From Shinisaurus crocodilurus (lineage: Eukaryota; Chordata; Lepidosauria; Squamata; Shinisauridae): 64,000 nt of DNA. Position numbers and translations under genes: made by a program. Location: positions 182,053,085-182,117,084 of the forward strand of contig CM037880.1 in the NCBI GenBank assembly GCA_021292165.1, written 5' to 3'. Below are positions 10,745 through 20,484 of this stretch, one piece after another; within the stretch, counting starts at the first letter, position 1, and each line of letters begins with the position of its first letter. The notes beneath the pieces are model-generated. The model was not told the DNA's origin and searched no databases. It saw nothing but the letters and a program-made list of their open reading frames with translations.

Positions 10745-10924
10745 CCAGCCCTGCCAGGAGTATTCATTAATATTCCCCCTTCTTCCCTCCCCATTCCTTT
10801 TTCCTTGTGTGTCGTGTCTTTTTAGATTGTAAGCCTGCGGGCAGGGACTGTCTTGTTAATTGTTGTAAACCGCCCAGAGAGCTTTGGCTATTGGGCGGTA
10901 TAAAAATGAAATAAATAAATAAAT
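10745..10924 (+). mobile_element. L2-like LINE 3' UTR
   Basis: Ends 'gattgtaagcctgcggg...gggactgtcttgttaattg...aaccgcccagagagctttggctattgggcggtataaa' and a (AAATA)n tail. Nearly identical to 26513-26702, including the start 'ccagccctgccaggagtatt', so both copies are truncated at about the same point. This could mean a short SINE that parasitises the LINE tail. Confidence 0.75.
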
Positions 10925-11174
10925 ACCTAACTGCTCCTTTTCAGAGCATAATCCAGCAAAAGTCCTTAAAATGTGACTATTATAGTGCAACAAACCTAAT
11001 TAATGATCGGGCACAGCAGGAGTCCGCAGGTATTGCCACTCCCCTCTTCCCTGCTCAGTCCTCCTGCTGGTATCCCAGCGGACACTGCATGGGAACACTG
11101 AGAGAAGCAGAGCCGGACAACACATCAACCCTCTTACAAGCCAAAAAGGCAAAGAGCCCCTTAGCGAGAACGGC

Positions 11175-11290
11175 AACACTTGATGCAGCTGATGAAGTGG
11201 ACTGCAGTCCACAAAAGTTTATGCCATAATAAACATGTTCATCTTTAAGGTGCACAAGACTCTTTGTTGTTTTGCCATAAAAATAGTGAC
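11175..11290 (+). mobile_element. Retroelement 3' fragment with hammerhead-like core
   Basis: Reads 'gcagctgatgaagtggac', 'tgcagtccacaaaag', 'tttatgccataataaac', 'aaggtgcacaagactc'. I know the same block as a widespread amniote interspersed repeat but cannot name its family. It contains CTGATGA at 11189-11195, a perfect stem palindrome at 11197-11212 and a 6-bp second stem (11217-11222 with 11229-11234). Confidence 0.5.
11189..11236 (+). ncRNA. Hammerhead-ribozyme-like motif (degenerate)
   Basis: CTGATGA matches the conserved CUGANGA core. Stem II GTGGAC/GTCCAC is perfect. It is followed by AAAA where the active core needs GAAA, then stem III GTTTAT/ATAAAC. The G-to-A change in the core would abolish cleavage in this copy. 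Stem I is not convincing. This is a structural resemblance and not proof of a ribozyme lineage. Confidence 0.35.
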
Positions 11291-12080
11291 TGCCTGAACC
11301 AGTAGCAGCCAGGGGCTTTTCCTGGCTTTCAATGCACTTGACAGACAACCCCTGGCTTCCTCTTTGAAATGTGGTGGATGGTGAGTGGGCAGGCAGGCAG
11401 TGGTGGTGCCAGGTGGGTGCTCACTCAGCCACACTCCCACTCCACCCATTTGCTTCCCAGAGGCTCAACAAGCCTTATGATCAGGCTGGACCTGATGTGC
11501 CTCATGGGCACTCAGTTCTAGAGGGCCCCTGACCTTCAGAAGGCTTTTTGCAGGGTGTGGGGTCTGCCACGGGACGGCTACAGTGAACGTGCTTTGGATC
11601 CTGGCCAAAGGTTACCTATGAGGCCTTAAGTGAAGCTTTTGCATTCCAAACCTTACTCCATATAGCTTTCAAGGATAGTCCATCTGAAATAGAGTTTAAC
11701 AACTATAATGTAAGGTGCTCTTGCTGTGAGAGGAGAGAAAACCATTTGTGTACTCTTTTCAACTTCAAGTCTAATAACATCCTCAGTAGCTTTTCAGCAT
11801 TAAAGCACGCACAGTGATTCTTAGAGTCATTCTTTCCAGGTGGCTTGCTCTGTAATATTCAGTACCAGTTGCTGATGACAAAAGTGTACCCGCATGCAAA
11901 GTCCTGTTGCAAGTCAACAGGAAGTCAGCCTGTGGGTCAAGCAAGCTGTGATACTTGTAGCAGTTTGGCGTCACAGTAAGTAGTGCTTGTGCAGCAGTGT
12001 CCCAGCTGCGATGGAACCAGAAAGTTCATTGCATTGGCTTGTTGTATTCAGATAATGGCTATAGACTAGGTGGGGCCCTC
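11291..12080. other. No recognised feature
   Basis: No repeat or exon recognised; short ORFs only. Confidence 0.35.
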
Positions 12081-12081
12081 T

Positions 12082-12150
12082 TGGTATAGTGGAGAGAGTA
12101 CTGACTTGTAACTGCAGTTGTCAGGCTATAACCCAGAGATTCTTGATTTA
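12082..12150 (+). mobile_element. Possible tRNA-like SINE head
   Basis: 'ttggtatagtggagagagtactgacttgtaact' has a polymerase III A-box-like TGGTATAGTGG and a D-loop-like layout. No body or tail follows, because L2-like sequence starts at about 12145. Confidence 0.3.
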
Positions 12151-12700
12151 TTTATTAACAATATCAATATTTACATTGCCTTTCAACAGAAATACTGACA
12201 AAGCAGTTCACCTAAAAAGTTTTTAAAACAATGGTAAAAATACTGGGTTTGATCCGGATTAGGTAAGACATGACTAATTTATCCCATTAGTTTCAATGGG
12301 TGTACTCTTGTATGACTATGTCTCGATCCAACCCAATATCTAAAATCAGAATTAAAACTAAAAAAAACCCACCATCCTCAAGATGATGATCAAAACAATA
12401 ACACAAGAGCAGCTGTCATACCAGAAGACAAAATCACAACTGCAGAACAGCCATGTCTTCACCTGTCTCCAAAAAGAGGCAAAAGAAACAGCCATTCTGG
12501 CTTCATGAATGAGGGAATCCCATAAATTAGGGGCCAACATAGAAAAGGTGCTGCTCCTAGTTTATAACAGTCTAACATCTGAAAGTGATAGTACCTGGAG
12601 CAGGGTTGCATTGACTGATGGCAAAGCCCAGAAAGGGGAAATGTAAGAGGGAATGCATCATAGTTTCTCTTTGAAATTAAAATTAGAATTATATTTTGGA
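12145..12700 (-). mobile_element. L2-clade LINE 3' end, decayed, with nested short MITE
   Basis: On the minus strand, an A-rich tail (12145-12230) is followed by a coding remnant; 'catgaatgagggaatcccataaattaggggcc' matches the RAFSVAAPxLWNSLP-type segment seen intact in the neighbour at 12841-13281. A small element at 12244-12338 (GGGTTTGATCCGG...CTCGATCCAACCC) interrupts it. Confidence 0.6.
12244..12338. mobile_element. GGTTGGATCC-family mini-element
   Basis: Terminal inverted repeats GGGTTTGATCCGG and the complement of CTCGATCCAACCC, with 'ccattagtttcaatggg' at the centre. Same end motif as 37771, 39481, 41640 and 46534. Confidence 0.6.
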
Positions 12701-13310
12701 TCATTTATTATTTATTTATTTATTATTAATATTTATTTATCGCCCATCTGGCCGGCAACCGGCCACCCTGGGTGATGTACACACAATAAAATACATAAAT
12801 ACAATAAAATACATTAAAACAATATAAAAATTTTAAAATCTTAACCCACCCCATATTCCCGCCTGAACAACCAGGTTTTTAATGAGCGACGGAAGCTCAT
12901 CAGAGAGGGGGCATGGCGGAGGTCACTCGGGAGAGAGTTCCACAGTACGGGGGCCGCCACAGAAAAGGCCCTCTTCCTCGTCCCCACCAGTCTAGCTGCT
13001 CTGGCTGAAGGGACAAGGAGAAGGCCGTCCGTGGCAGATCTTGTTGAGCGGCCCACTTGGTGTTGCTGGAGACGCTCCTTGAGATAAACTGGACCAGAGC
13101 CGTATAGGGTTTTAAAGGTCAAGACCAACACCTTGAATTCGGCTCGGCAAGCAACTGGTAGCCAGTGCAAATCCTTCAGCACTGGCGTGATGTGATCCCG
13201 CCGGCGGCTGCCTTTAACCAGGCGAGCCGCCGCGTTTTGTACCAGCTGCAGCTTCCGAACCGTCTTCAAGGGTAACCCCACGTAGAGCGCATTACAGTAG
13301 TCATCAAAGT
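12700..13310 (-). mobile_element. L2-clade LINE, 3' end, 5'-truncated
   Basis: On the minus strand this runs from coding sequence into a 3' UTR with 'gtacatcacccagggtggccggttgcc' and a TTATTTATTTATT tail (plus-strand reading). The insertion is young enough to keep an open frame for its last 146 codons (separate entry). Left and right boundaries are approximate, and no TSD was found. Confidence 0.8.
12841..13281 (-). pseudogene. LINE ORF2 C-terminal fragment (L2/CR1 clade reverse transcriptase)
   Basis: An open frame of 146 codons encoding the region after the reverse transcriptase. Motifs in order are KLQLVQNAAARLV (about residues 10-22), DHITPVLKDLHWLPV (about 29-43), FKVLVLTFKTL (about 49-59), RSTRSA (about 78-83), RAFSVAAPVLWNSLPSDLR (about 104-122) and SFRRSLKTWLF (about 129-139). 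This series is characteristic of the last segment of L2/CR1-clade ORF2 proteins in fish and reptiles. The full ORF2 would be near 1000 residues, so only the end is here. The listed ATG is internal to the original frame. It has no promoter and is not expected to be functional: 5' truncation during target-primed reverse transcription explains it. High confidence in the LINE origin, moderate in the clade. Confidence 0.85.
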
Positions 13311-13529
13311 GTTACCTTACTCAAGATCACAACCTCAGATCTAGGTTATTTGTAGGTATTTTACTACAGATATCTTTGGAAGTTGTTTCCAGCTCAAAAG
13401 TTATTTTTCTGAAGCTTTTTTTGGGGGGGGGTGTATTTTATAACACTTTCTTTGTTTTTGTTACAGTCAGGGCTTTCTCCACACATAATAATGGTCTTTT
13501 TTCACAGTAATTGCAAGTACTTTTAGGTG

Positions 13530-13745
13530 CAGTCCTATACGGTACTTACCTGGAAGCAGGGCTTTTTTTCTGGTGGAACTCACCGGAACTGAGTTCCAGC
13601 ACCTTTTCTTCTATTAATTGCATTACAATTTAATCGCCATCTACTCCCATGGAAATGTAATCCAAGAGTTCCGGTACCTTTTTCTCCAGAAAAAAAGCAC
13701 TGCCTGGAAGTAAGCCCTATTAAACTCCCTTCTGAGTACAGTATA
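13530..13745 (+). repeat. Dispersed repeat (217-308 family) split by a hAT MITE
   Basis: The left half is 'gcagtcctatacggtacttacctgga' and the right half, after 13702, is 'taagccctattaaactcccttctgagtac'. Removing 13557-13702 plus one TSD restores a contiguous member of the family. Confidence 0.7.
13557..13702. mobile_element. 146-bp hAT MITE with perfect TSD, nested
   Basis: Starts CAGGGCTTTTTTTCTGGTGG and ends CCAGAAAAAAAGCACTG. Perfect 8-bp TSD CCTGGAAG at 13549-13556 and 13703-13710. Imperfect inner inverted repeats include GGAACTGAGTTCC and 'gagttccggtacc'. It was inserted into the dispersed repeat at 13530-13745, so it is younger than that copy. Confidence 0.93.
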
Positions 13746-14093
13746 GATGTTTAATAGTGTTGTGCTGTTAATGTATCATTTAGGGCTGCTTAATTAAAAA
13801 ATACATCTCCTTTGCTTGTGCAGGCAAAAGGGTTCTCTTAATGTTAGCTGAGAAGGCTCTCTCACACATGCACACACAACTTTCCTTAACACTCCAGCTC
13901 CTACTCCAGCTTTTCTTTTCTTTTTCTTTTTTTACACCCACACATTCCTGTGCAGATGGAGAGATGTGACAGATCATGGAATTAGCAAACCCAAGGCTTC
14001 TTTTTTTTTTGGTGCTACATTTTTAATCTACTCCATCATCCCCCACCTCCGTATTCCCTTGATCTACAGTTTTATTCAAACTGAATGAACTAC

Positions 14094-14555
14094 TTAACAA
14101 GACATCTGTTTGTAGCATGTGTTAGCTCTCAGCATCATGTTTGACCCTTCAAATGTTTTGTGTTTATTCCTTTCAAGCAGAGATGCTTGTGCTAATGTGT
14201 ATTCATTATTGTTCATCTTCTTATATTCCTTGGACTTCCACAGTCTAACTTGGGAGAAGTGAAATAATAGCCACCAAAGGTCAGCTGATATGTCTAGGTC
14301 TTTATTTGTTTTTGGATGTTGGTGAGTGAATGATATCAACAATGCTCTGGGAAATACATTGTGGAAAATTAAAATGAAAGCTCCCAAACACACTTGGAAT
14401 GCTGCTGCCCTTCCAAGCCTGAGGGGGTCCAGCAAGTTGTCTAGCAGGTAGCTGTCCAAGTCCTGCAAACCTTGTATCCCATTTTCCCTTTGGCCATCAG
14501 AGGGCACTTTGACCAGGAAGGACCCCCTCAAACCTGGAGTTGATTGGTACTGCAT
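14094..14555 (-). other. Unrecognised 153-codon ORF
   Basis: The longest open frame outside a recognised element, with an ATG start and an in-frame stop. The translation begins MQYQSTPGLRGSFLVKV and shows no domain, signal or repeat I recognise. There is a leucine- and aspartate-rich stretch near residues 30-47 (LQDLDSYLLDNLLDPLRLG). No splice sites or neighbouring exons support a host gene, and an AT-balanced random frame of this length in 64 kb is not improbable. It may belong to an unrecognised old transposable element. Confidence 0.15.
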
Positions 14556-14589
14556 ATGGAGATTCTATCTAACTGTCTTTTCTAAAAGC

Positions 14590-14712
14590 CACTGACAGAC
14601 TATCCCACATGAATTTGCCATTTAAAGGCATCTAAACTTGTAGCCGGTGCTGCATTTTGTGCCAGTGAATTCCATAAGTTAACTATGTATTGTGTGAAAT
14701 TGTACTTCATTA
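14590..14712 (+). mobile_element. Fragment of the reptile 'gaacataagaagagcc' repeat
   Basis: 'catttaaaggcatctaaacttgtagcc', 'gtgaattccataagttaactatgtattgtgtgaa' matches the second half of the element at 26021-27045 ('cttttaaagccctccaaattggtgg', 'gtggaattccatattttagctatgcactgcgtgaa'). Confidence 0.55.
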
Positions 14713-14767
14713 GGTCACACACACACACACACCAAAGTTCTAGTGTTATGGGAAAATGAGAAAATCC

Positions 14768-15112
14768 TTTTTTTTTTTAAATTTAGATTTTTAATTTTTC
14801 ACATCTTACAGCTACTAATGAATACAACAAAAGATACAACATAAACATTGTGCACCCCCCCACCTCTTGGGACCAAGTTATATTTCTCCCCCCCAAAAAA
14901 AATTTTATGTATATATACAAGATATTATTCTATATTCCAAAAATATAACAAATCTTGACAAGGTTTGTTGTTCCCCTTCCCCTTCACCAACACATAATCC
15001 AAAAATTTACCCCAAATGTTCACAAAGGTGTCTTTCTCCAATTGTCCTTTTTGACACTTAATATTACAAGTTAATTTATCATTTAACGCGATATCCCATA
15101 CCATATCCCATG
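14768..15112 (-). mobile_element. L1 LINE 3' end, 5'-truncated
   Basis: Minus-strand insertion with a poly-A tail (poly-T at 14768-14780). It is flanked by an imperfect duplication, 'aaaatcc' plus T-run, at about 14756 and 15114. The coding remnant shows DIALNDKLTCNIKCQKGQLEKD, the same ORF2 end as at 22163 and 45825, then a short 3' UTR. Too short to be functional. Confidence 0.8.
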
Positions 15113-15179
15113 GAAAAAAATCCATTTTTTTCTATATCATCCATTATTTTATACATTTCAGTCAGTTCCCCTCCCTTAG

Positions 15180-15266
15180 GCTGCAATCCTATATACACTT
15201 ACCTGGGAGGTTGAACTCAATGGAGGTTACTTTTGAGTAGATATGTATAGGATTGCACTGTCAGTC
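15180..15266 (+). repeat. Short dispersed repeat, same family as 217-308
   Basis: 'ctgcaatcctatatacacttacctgggagg', 'gaactcaatggaggttacttttgagtag', 'gtataggattgcactgtc'. Confidence 0.65.
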
Positions 15267-15414
15267 ATCCATATATATATATTTCTAAATTAAAAACTTG
15301 GAAACACTTTAGCTTTTCCTCATACAGATGATGCTTTAACCCCTGGAGAATTCTGGCTGCTTTTTCCCATAACCTTTTAAGGGCTGTGATATCTGTTTTG
15401 TGACCAGAACTGTC

Positions 15415-16383
15415 ACAGAACTTGGTCTCTCACTTAACATCAAAAAAACCAAAGTGCTTCATCAGCAAGTGCAAGCTAACCCTTTGGTGATGCCATCTAT
15501 CTATTGGCGGGACAATACTGGAAAATGTCGATCATTTTCTCTATCTTGCCAGCTATCTTTCTGTTACAGCTAACATCGACAGTGAAATCCAGCATCGTTT
15601 GAGCTCTGCAAGTGCCGCGTTTTCTCGAATGAAACGTAGAGTGTTTGAGGATCGGGATATTTGTAAGAAGACCAAAACACTGGTTTATGAAGCCATTGTA
15701 TTGCCAACTTTATTGTATGCCTGCGAAACATGGACTATCTATAAACGTCACTTCCACCTCCTTGAAAGATTTCATCAACGTTGCCTCCGGAAAATCCTGC
15801 AAATTACTTGGGAAGATAGGCGAACAAATGTCAGTATACTGGAAGAAGCAAAGACTACTAGCGTTGAAAAAATGATCCTTCAACGCCAACTTCAGTGGAC
15901 CGGTCATGTTGTTCGAATGCCTGACTGCCGTCTCCCAAAGCAGTTATTTTATTCCCAACTCAAGGATGGAAAGCGGAATATCGGTGGTCAATATAAGAGG
16001 TTTAAAGATGTTCATAAGGCCAATCTAAAAAAATGCAATATAAGCATCGAAAACTGGGAAGCTCTGGCACATGAACGATCTAAATGGAGGTTGGCCTTTC
16101 ACAAAGGTTCCATGGACTTTGAAGAAGCCTGAGTGCAAGGTGAAAGGGAGAAACGTGCTAAGCGAAAAGCATGTCAAACGAATCCTTCACAGGACCATCT
16201 TCAATCTGGTAACCTGTGTCCTCACTGTGGGAAGCTGTGTGGATCTAGAATTGGCCCCCACAGTCACTTACAGACCCATCGCTAGAGTCTACACAATCTT
16301 CCTTTAGAATTTCCTCCTTTTTATCCTGGAAGACAATCTTACTCGGTCACGAGTGATCGCCTGATGACTGATGATGATGACAC
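15415..16383 (+). mobile_element. RTE-like LINE, 3' half with (GAT)n tail
   Basis: About 970 bp from the reverse transcriptase region to the 3' end. The tail is 'ctgatgactgatgatgatgaca', a short trinucleotide tail typical of RTE-type LINEs and unlike poly-A. Coding remnants are open in one frame from about 15503 to 16282 except for one TGA. A shift of frame near 15500 separates the LGLSLNIKKTKVLHQ stretch upstream. The copy is 5'-truncated. Confidence 0.75.
15421..16285 (+). pseudogene. LINE reverse transcriptase C-terminus with terminal C2H2 finger, broken
   Basis: Segments in order: LGLSLNIKKTKVL (15421 on), then after a frameshift NVDHFLYLASYLS, SASAAFSRMKRRVF, LVYEAIVLPTLLYACETWT, HLLERFHQRCLRKIL and LQWTGHVVRM. 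These are the thumb and post-RT blocks of endonuclease-encoding LINEs of RTE type. The open frame 15599-16132 (177 codons) ends at a TGA, which at this site looks like a CGA-to-TGA mutation. The same frame then stays open for about 50 more codons to TAG at 16283. That extension ends with C-x2-C-x12-H-x3-H (starting CPHCGKLC), a canonical zinc finger. It is one broken protein, not two genes. It could act in RNA or DNA binding in the intact element, and it is inactive here. Confidence 0.8.
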
Positions 16384-16384
16384 A

Positions 16385-17014
16385 TGTCAGGCCCAACTTT
16401 TTGACACTTTCTGGCAAATCTCACAGATAACACCGAATTTCTTTATTGCAGTAGATCAGGTTACACTGATCAGCTTTCCAGAGTTCATGGCAGAGCTTAC
16501 AGAGTTAATAATCCCCAATAAATGAAATAGCCTAGGCAGAAGCTATCAGCACATTGCTTTGCTCAAGAGACAGTCCCAAGGCTAGTGTTCATAGAGTCAG
16601 AGTCCCAGCAATATATTGCAAGTCAGAGTCTTAACAATACAAGATGCAAGGCAGACAAGAGTTCAAGATTCACGATAAGTCCAGGAAGGAAAGCACTCAG
16701 AGCTATTAAGATGTTCTCAGAAAAAGCTCTGCAACCTGTGCTCCAGCTTAAATACAGGGGAGGGGCTGCTAAAGCCCCCTCTTATGATGCTCTATCTGAC
16801 AGGGGAATCTGGCCCATAAGCAAGCACTATGTCAAATAGGGCGTCTCTCTTCTGCCCTTCTCAGTTAACGCCTCAGCCTGGGTGACACCCCTGAAACCCT
16901 TACCCTGAGGAATCTTCCTCCTGCTCAGTTCTCACAATCTCAGGCTGTGAATCAGAGGCTTCTCTCGAGGCCACAGCTTGCAGCTGTGACTGATAGGGAG
17001 TATCATCCTCCACA
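16385..17014 (-). mobile_element. LTR-like segment (candidate solo LTR)
   Basis: Read on the minus strand it starts TGTGGAGGATGATAC, has a TATTTAA-like box (near 16750), an AATAAAG polyadenylation signal (plus-strand CTTTATT near 16441) and ends CCTGACA. The TG...CA ends and signal order fit an LTR. No matching TSD was found, so the boundaries or identity may be wrong. The start TGTGGAGG is shared with the solo LTR at 60674. Confidence 0.45.
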
Positions 17015-17016
17015 TA

Positions 17017-17107
17017 CTAAGGACACAATCCTGTGCATAACTGGCTGGGGAATGCTTGGAGATCTAGGACTTTTTCTGCCTAAACGTGCATAGGATTGTG
17101 CCCTAAG
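17017..17107. mobile_element. Short foldback MITE (CTAAGGACACAATCC ends)
   Basis: Ends CTAAGGACACAATCC and the complement of GGATTGTGCCCTAAG, with 'ggctggggaatgcttggag' at the centre. A more complete copy lies at 42736-42845 and half copies at 35085 and 35272. Confidence 0.7.
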
Positions 17108-18640
17108 TTGATCCCTCCCACCCCCATTGAACTGTCAACTACAACTCTGAGATCTTTTTCCTGGGTAATCACAGCCACTTCAGAATCCATCAGTGTATAT
17201 GTGAAGTTATGAGTTTTTGCCTGAGCATGCATCACTTTACATTTATTTACACTGAATCTCATTTACAAGTTATTGATCATGCACCCAGATTGGAGAACTC
17301 CTTCTGGAATTCTTCATAGTTTGCTTTGAATTTCACCATTTTGAATAATTTGGTGTCTGCAGACTTGGCAAGCTTACTCTTCACTCCTGAGTCCAGATCA
17401 CTTATGAATGTTAAATAACTGCCATGCCAATACAAATTCTCATGGGACTAAACTTCTTCACTCTGTTATAAAAATTCACCATTTATTCATAATGCCTGTT
17501 TCCTGTTCTTCAACCAGTTGCCAATGTATAAGCTGTGACTGCTAAATTTACCTGAGAGTCTTTGTTGAAGGACTTTGTAAAAAATAAAAATAAAAATTGA
17601 AGTCCAAGTATATCATGTCTACTGGATCACCTATCTACTTGCTTGTTGACATGGTCAGAGAATTCTAAAAGCCTGGTGAGCAAGATTTATTTATTTATTT
17701 ATTTGCATCCTGCCTGTCTACATTCCTCTCAAGGTGACTTACAACAACAATTCAAGCCAATGATAAAATACAATAACATTACATGAAAACAGCAGTATGA
17801 TAAAACTTCTCTTTGTAGAAATCAATCTGATTTGTCCTCTGCAAGGTTTGATCATTCTTGTTTTAATAATGCTTTCTACCAATTTACCTCAGGCTGACAA
17901 GTCTGTAATTTTCTGGATGCCTCCCCCCCCCTACAAACACACTGAATATATATTATAAATCGATGTTATATTCACTTTCTTGTTGTCTTCTGGTAAAGAA
18001 GTTTTTGTAACAAGTTGCATTTCTTTGTTTAAAGATCAGCAATTTCACATTTGAGTCCTTTGAAGGGTCCTGGGTGGCCCTGGTGGCTTAATAGCTCTTC
18101 AGAGGCTGTCTCGGAAAACAAAAAGTTCAAATGCAGGTATCTGTCCAACATCTTTCACAGTGAAGAATTAATTTAGCCTCTACATTCTCTCCATCCTTCT
18201 TTAATATTCCTTTCACACCATTGTTATCTAATGGCCCTGCTGCTTCCCTTGTTTGTTTGGTATATTTAAATACATGTGTTTGAGGGTGTTTTTTTTAATG
18301 CCTTTAACCAAATGCACCTCAAATTTCTCCTTTGCTTGACTTATCAACTTTACAATTTAGAGTTTGTGCTCTTCATAATTTTTCCCATTTTGGTAAGACT
18401 TCTACCTTTGAAAGGAAGTGTCCTTGCCTTGAAAGTGTTTAACTACACTGGCCTCCTCTTGTTCATATCCTTTCTATTCCTTTCCGTGGCATACATTTTA
18501 GCTGAGCCCCTATTCATAGTGGGTTTAAATTATCGCCAATCTTCTTGAACAGATATGAATTCCCTGGCTCTCCCCTTCAACATCCTTTTAACAAATTCCT
18601 TCAGTTTAAAGACATTTCCACAAAAAGCATTGGTTCAACC
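17108..18640 (-). mobile_element. CR1-clade LINE, ORF2 region, decayed
   Basis: The minus-strand translation shows scattered reverse transcriptase motifs. MRFSVNKCKVMHA and DLRVVVDSSM are near 17100-17262; DSGVKSKLAKSAD, upstream of the YADD-type motif, is near 17390. PVDMIYLDF is near 17610, and KYTKQTREAAGPLD is near 18260. Their order matches CR1 ORF2. Stop codons and shifts are frequent. A separate repeat tail at 17684-17815 interrupts it. The longest plus-strand ORF inside (18276-18548) is antisense and not a gene. Confidence 0.75.
17684..17815 (-). mobile_element. LINE/SINE tail inserted in the CR1 copy
   Basis: 'gatttatttatttatttatttgcatcctgcctgtctac' then 'caaggtgacttacaac' and an A-rich CAATAACATTAC stretch: an L2-like 3' end in reverse. 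It splits the CR1 coding remnant, so it is the younger insertion. Confidence 0.6.
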
Positions 18641-19544
18641 TACCTAATCCAGACATTAAGCGGCCCCTTCATTTTAGCCCTCATTCTGTGCACAAGCTTA
18701 CATGTGGTGGCATTTTGACTCATTGCTGCTTCTAACAAGTACACTTTATCAAACCCAAATTAAAATTGGATTTTAATAAGGTAGCTGGACCAGATCCAGA
18801 ATTAGGAGGTGAATTTGCTGGTTCTTAAACTGAAGCCAAGGAAGTGTCAATCAGAACAAACAAATCAATCATCATCACTCATGAAGTGGCATGAGAATAA
18901 AATGGCGCACATCCGATGACCGTTTGCTCTGTATTCATTTGCAGAGACAGATTGTGAAGGTTTTGACTGGTTGACAACTCTATTTGTTACCAATAATTCA
19001 TAAGACTATTTCCTGTGAGAACTTTTACATCAGCAGGTGGGCTGGCTTCCACCGGGCACTCTACTAAATATCATTCCTTAAGCACAGGATTGCTGTTGAT
19101 TCTGCCACGTCTATAAAGACAGGGTGAACAGTCAGAACTTTGGAACTCAGCCAAATAATGGGAACATTTTTGGAAGAAGTTCACTTAAATGCACTTACTG
19201 TAATTTAAACTGAAGATAAAACACTGCTCATCATAAACAAAGGCCCTGCCTATTCTTCACTTAGAAGGGGCTTGTTTGGTGTTGTTTGCTTGTTCTATTC
19301 TGGTAGAACCTAGGGCCCAACACACAGAAAGCCCAAGAATTGTACCTCTTTTTAATAGAAATTTAGAATAATCAAGGTTCTTCTGAACGGTGTCCAGGAT
19401 AAACAGACATACCTGTGGTTGATGAAAGGAGTGTGGCATTCAAACGGAGTGTTTACAAAGTATGATGTGATAATGTTGTCTTATTCCTTCAGTGCCTCAA
19501 CGGAAGATGGGCTATGGATTTATCTCTTACGTTTTCCTCATGGA
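18641..19544. other. No recognised feature
   Basis: The first 100 bp may still be decayed CR1. The rest is unrecognised, with no ORF of note. Confidence 0.3.
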
Positions 19545-19905
19545 CAGGGCAATCCTACCGTTCAGACAGAGCACTCTGAAGTCAGAATGCTCTGACATTT
19601 CAAAAGGCCTGCTGGGCTGCTAATCGCAGAGTGGAAGGGAGGAGCAGCATCCACTGCTTTTCTTCCAGTTGTTCAATTTGTTCAGATCCAAAGTTTTGCC
19701 CACTCCATACACATGATGCCCTGGTCTTTACCCCTTCACCAATGTCAGAGCTCTTTCTACAGGGACAAGTTGAGGGATCCAAGATCAGATCTCCCCTCTG
19801 AGGTCACAGCTATGTCTCCAACTTTGGCCGGTGGCGGTGGGGAGACCCAATCTTTCCTCTGGCCCTTGAGATGCTGTCCCAGGGGACATAGGATTGCACC
19901 TTAAG
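19545..19905 (+). mobile_element. MITE related to 3752-4172
   Basis: From 'gggcaatcctaccg' to 'ggggacataggattgcacc'. Shares the order 'gaccttgg'-like palindrome, 'gggatccaagatcagatc', 'ctctgaggtcacagc' with 3752 and 58260. Confidence 0.5.
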
Positions 19906-19929
19906 AGGCATGTCCTACTTATGTTACCT

Positions 19930-20125
19930 GATTTATAATTATTCTATTTTTTTTGTATCCCACCATTCCTCCAAAGAGGTTAAGACAGCAGACATGCCTC
20001 CTTCATCGCCACGACAACCTTAGGAAGTAGGATAGGCTGAGAAAAATAGTGACTGGCCCAAGTTCACCCCGTAGGAATCTGGAGTTGGATCTAATAGTTT
20101 AGCCACAACACAACACCAATTCCTA
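19930..20125 (-). mobile_element. Sauria-type SINE, old minus-strand copy
   Basis: 'tttgtatcccaccattcctccaaagagg', 'cacgacaaccttaggaagtaggataggctgag', 'tgactggcccaagttcacc' and a head remnant near 20100. Strongly diverged. Confidence 0.65.
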
Positions 20126-20129
20126 AGTG

Positions 20130-20132
<3 letters not shown>

Positions 20133-20174
<42 letters not shown>
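20133..20174 (+). repeat. (TTA)n microsatellite
   Basis: About 14 perfect ATT units; another of similar size is at 34995-35041. Confidence 0.95.
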
Positions 20175-20179
20175 GGAAA

Positions 20180-20440
20180 AGGGGTGGGGCCAAAAATACT
20201 AGTGTCTTTTAGGTTGAAGCTCTTACTGCCAGTAACTAAGGAGGGGCATTTCTACCGTTTAGAATGGGGAGAAATGCACATAAACTGAGAAACCGCCAAA
20301 TGGCCAGTGGTCAAGGGAAAGGGGGTGGGAACTGGGGAAGGGGGTGGCTTTATGGGGAATCTCAGAAGGCTGGATTGGGACCCCAGGTGGGCTGGATTTG
20401 GCCCCCTGAGGTTTTGCACTCCTGCTATAGAACTGGAATA
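20180..20440 (-). mobile_element. hAT MITE fragment related to 5044-5452
   Basis: Contains 'gttgaagctcttactgccagtaac' and 'catttctaccgtttagaatgggg', reverse-orientation counterparts of blocks in 5044-5452. Ends 'gaggttttgcactcctgc'. Termini degraded. Confidence 0.5.
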
Positions 20441-20484
20441 AATTTGGGATTGGGATTGGACTAGTGCATTTTCTTCCTTGGGTC

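Noticed and set aside
18276..18548. Hydrophobic 90-codon ORF resembling a membrane protein
   Set aside because: It is the antisense strand of a decayed CR1 ORF2; the hydrophobicity comes from reading A-rich sequence as T-rich.
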